A stretch of DNA of 64,000 nt from assembly GCF_026965555.1 (NCBI RefSeq), contig NZ_CP114040.1, forward strand, positions 186,001 through 250,000. Direction: 5' to 3'. The position numbers and the translations under genes were made by a program. The notes below the pieces were generated by a model. It had not been told where the DNA came from. It searched no databases and saw nothing but the letters and a program-made list of their open reading frames with translations. Source of the DNA: Nannocystis punicea. GTDB taxonomy: Bacteria > Myxococcota_A > Polyangia > Nannocystales > Nannocystaceae. Of the stretch, positions 63,749 through 64,000 are shown in pieces. Numbering within the stretch: position 1 is the first letter of the stretch; each line of letters starts with the position of its first letter.

Positions 63749-64000
63749 ATGAAATCGCTCCGCCAACTGACGTCCACCACTCTTCTCAGTCTTTGCGCCA
63801 CGTGGGCCCTGTACGCGGCGCCGGCTGTGGCCGGTCCGCCGCCCCCGCCTCCGGCGAAAAGCCCCGCCGTCCCGCCGCCCACGGGAGGTCCGGCTGTCCC
63901 GCCGCCGTCCGGTGGCCCGGTGGCTGCACCCAGCAACCCTGACGGTGCAGCCACGGGCGTGCTGGCCGAGGCCGAGGACAAGTACAAGGCCGAGGATTAC
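63749..64000 (+). CDS. Secreted Pro-rich protein, N-terminal part
   Basis: Only the first 84 codons are in the window. A Sec signal peptide (LTSTTLLSLCATWALYAAP, cleavage near AVAG) is followed by a Pro/Gly/Ala linker (PPPPPPAKSPAVPPPTGG) and then LAEAEDKYKAEDY, which reads like the first helix of a TPR or coiled region. A periplasmic TPR protein is plausible. The family cannot be settled from this fragment. Confidence 0.7.
   Translation, partial: MKSLRQLTSTTLLSLCATWALYAAPAVAGPPPPPPAKSPAVPPPTGGPAVPPPSGGPVAAPSNPDGAATGVLAEAEDKYKAEDY

Overview
The window is GC-rich DNA (my estimate is 70% or more) packed with genes on both strands. It suggests a myxobacterium, probably of the Nannocystis type. 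The reasons are many predicted lipoproteins with Thr/Gly/Ser-rich linkers behind the lipobox, an NtrC-type sigma-54 activator, DUF4388, PilZ and DnaJ-like signalling proteins, a CHASE2 adenylate cyclase, and a delta-proteobacterial-style rpsP-KH-rimM-trmD-rplS-yraN cluster. The taxonomic call is inference. No rRNA, tRNA, IS element, prophage or CRISPR array was seen.

Layout. 1-10 kb: tail of a YhhN-like gene, a Ycf48/BNR-like lipoprotein, a MerR regulator diverging from a caspase-fold lipoprotein, a TIGR03032 protein, and two divergent surface lipoproteins (FG-GAP propeller and von Willebrand A). 10-18 kb: hutU-hutI, an Hsp20, then a leftward five-gene operon (small protein, lipoprotein, murA, hisG, small protein). 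18-22.5 kb: Pal-like and CpoB-like genes followed by an overlapping adenine DNA methylase, facing a lipoprotein. 22.7-31.9 kb: ileS, a Uma2 protein, hisS, an NtrC-family regulator and a ferritin-like lipoprotein. 32-37 kb: an RRM protein, plsY, a minisatellite, and the hisH-hisA-hisF-hisIE operon. 37-43.7 kb: a FecR-like lipoprotein plus CHASE2 cyclase operon, an ECF sigma/anti-sigma pair, an outer-membrane barrel and a membrane protein. 43.7-50.3 kb: two tandem Tat-signal spermidine-synthase-like proteins, a DUF4388/J/TPR protein diverging from a PP2C phosphatase, an LhgO-like oxidase and two unknown proteins. 50.5-58.5 kb: rng, a PilZ protein, a J-domain protein, two tandem methyltransferases, rimO and a tetraheme lipoprotein. 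58.7-62.2 kb: the ribosome-maturation operon. The end holds a Cys-rich lipoprotein and the start of a secreted protein.

The most striking non-gene signal is a family of short palindromic elements. Their arms are variants of GGACATGTCC or GGACAGGT around 2-10 nt loops, at roughly 40 places. They sit at most convergent gene ends, but also in frame inside coding sequences (trmD, rimM, the cyclase, the TIGR03032 gene, the DUF4388 gene), and one supplies a possible hisIE start codon. They recall the Rickettsia palindromic elements but are shorter. A second theme is tandem duplication of gene 3' ends at three separate loci, plus two arrays with periods near 54-57 bp. A third is an extended -10 motif (TGCTANNNT or TANNNT) ending 6-9 nt before about a dozen start codons, which suggests many leaderless transcripts.
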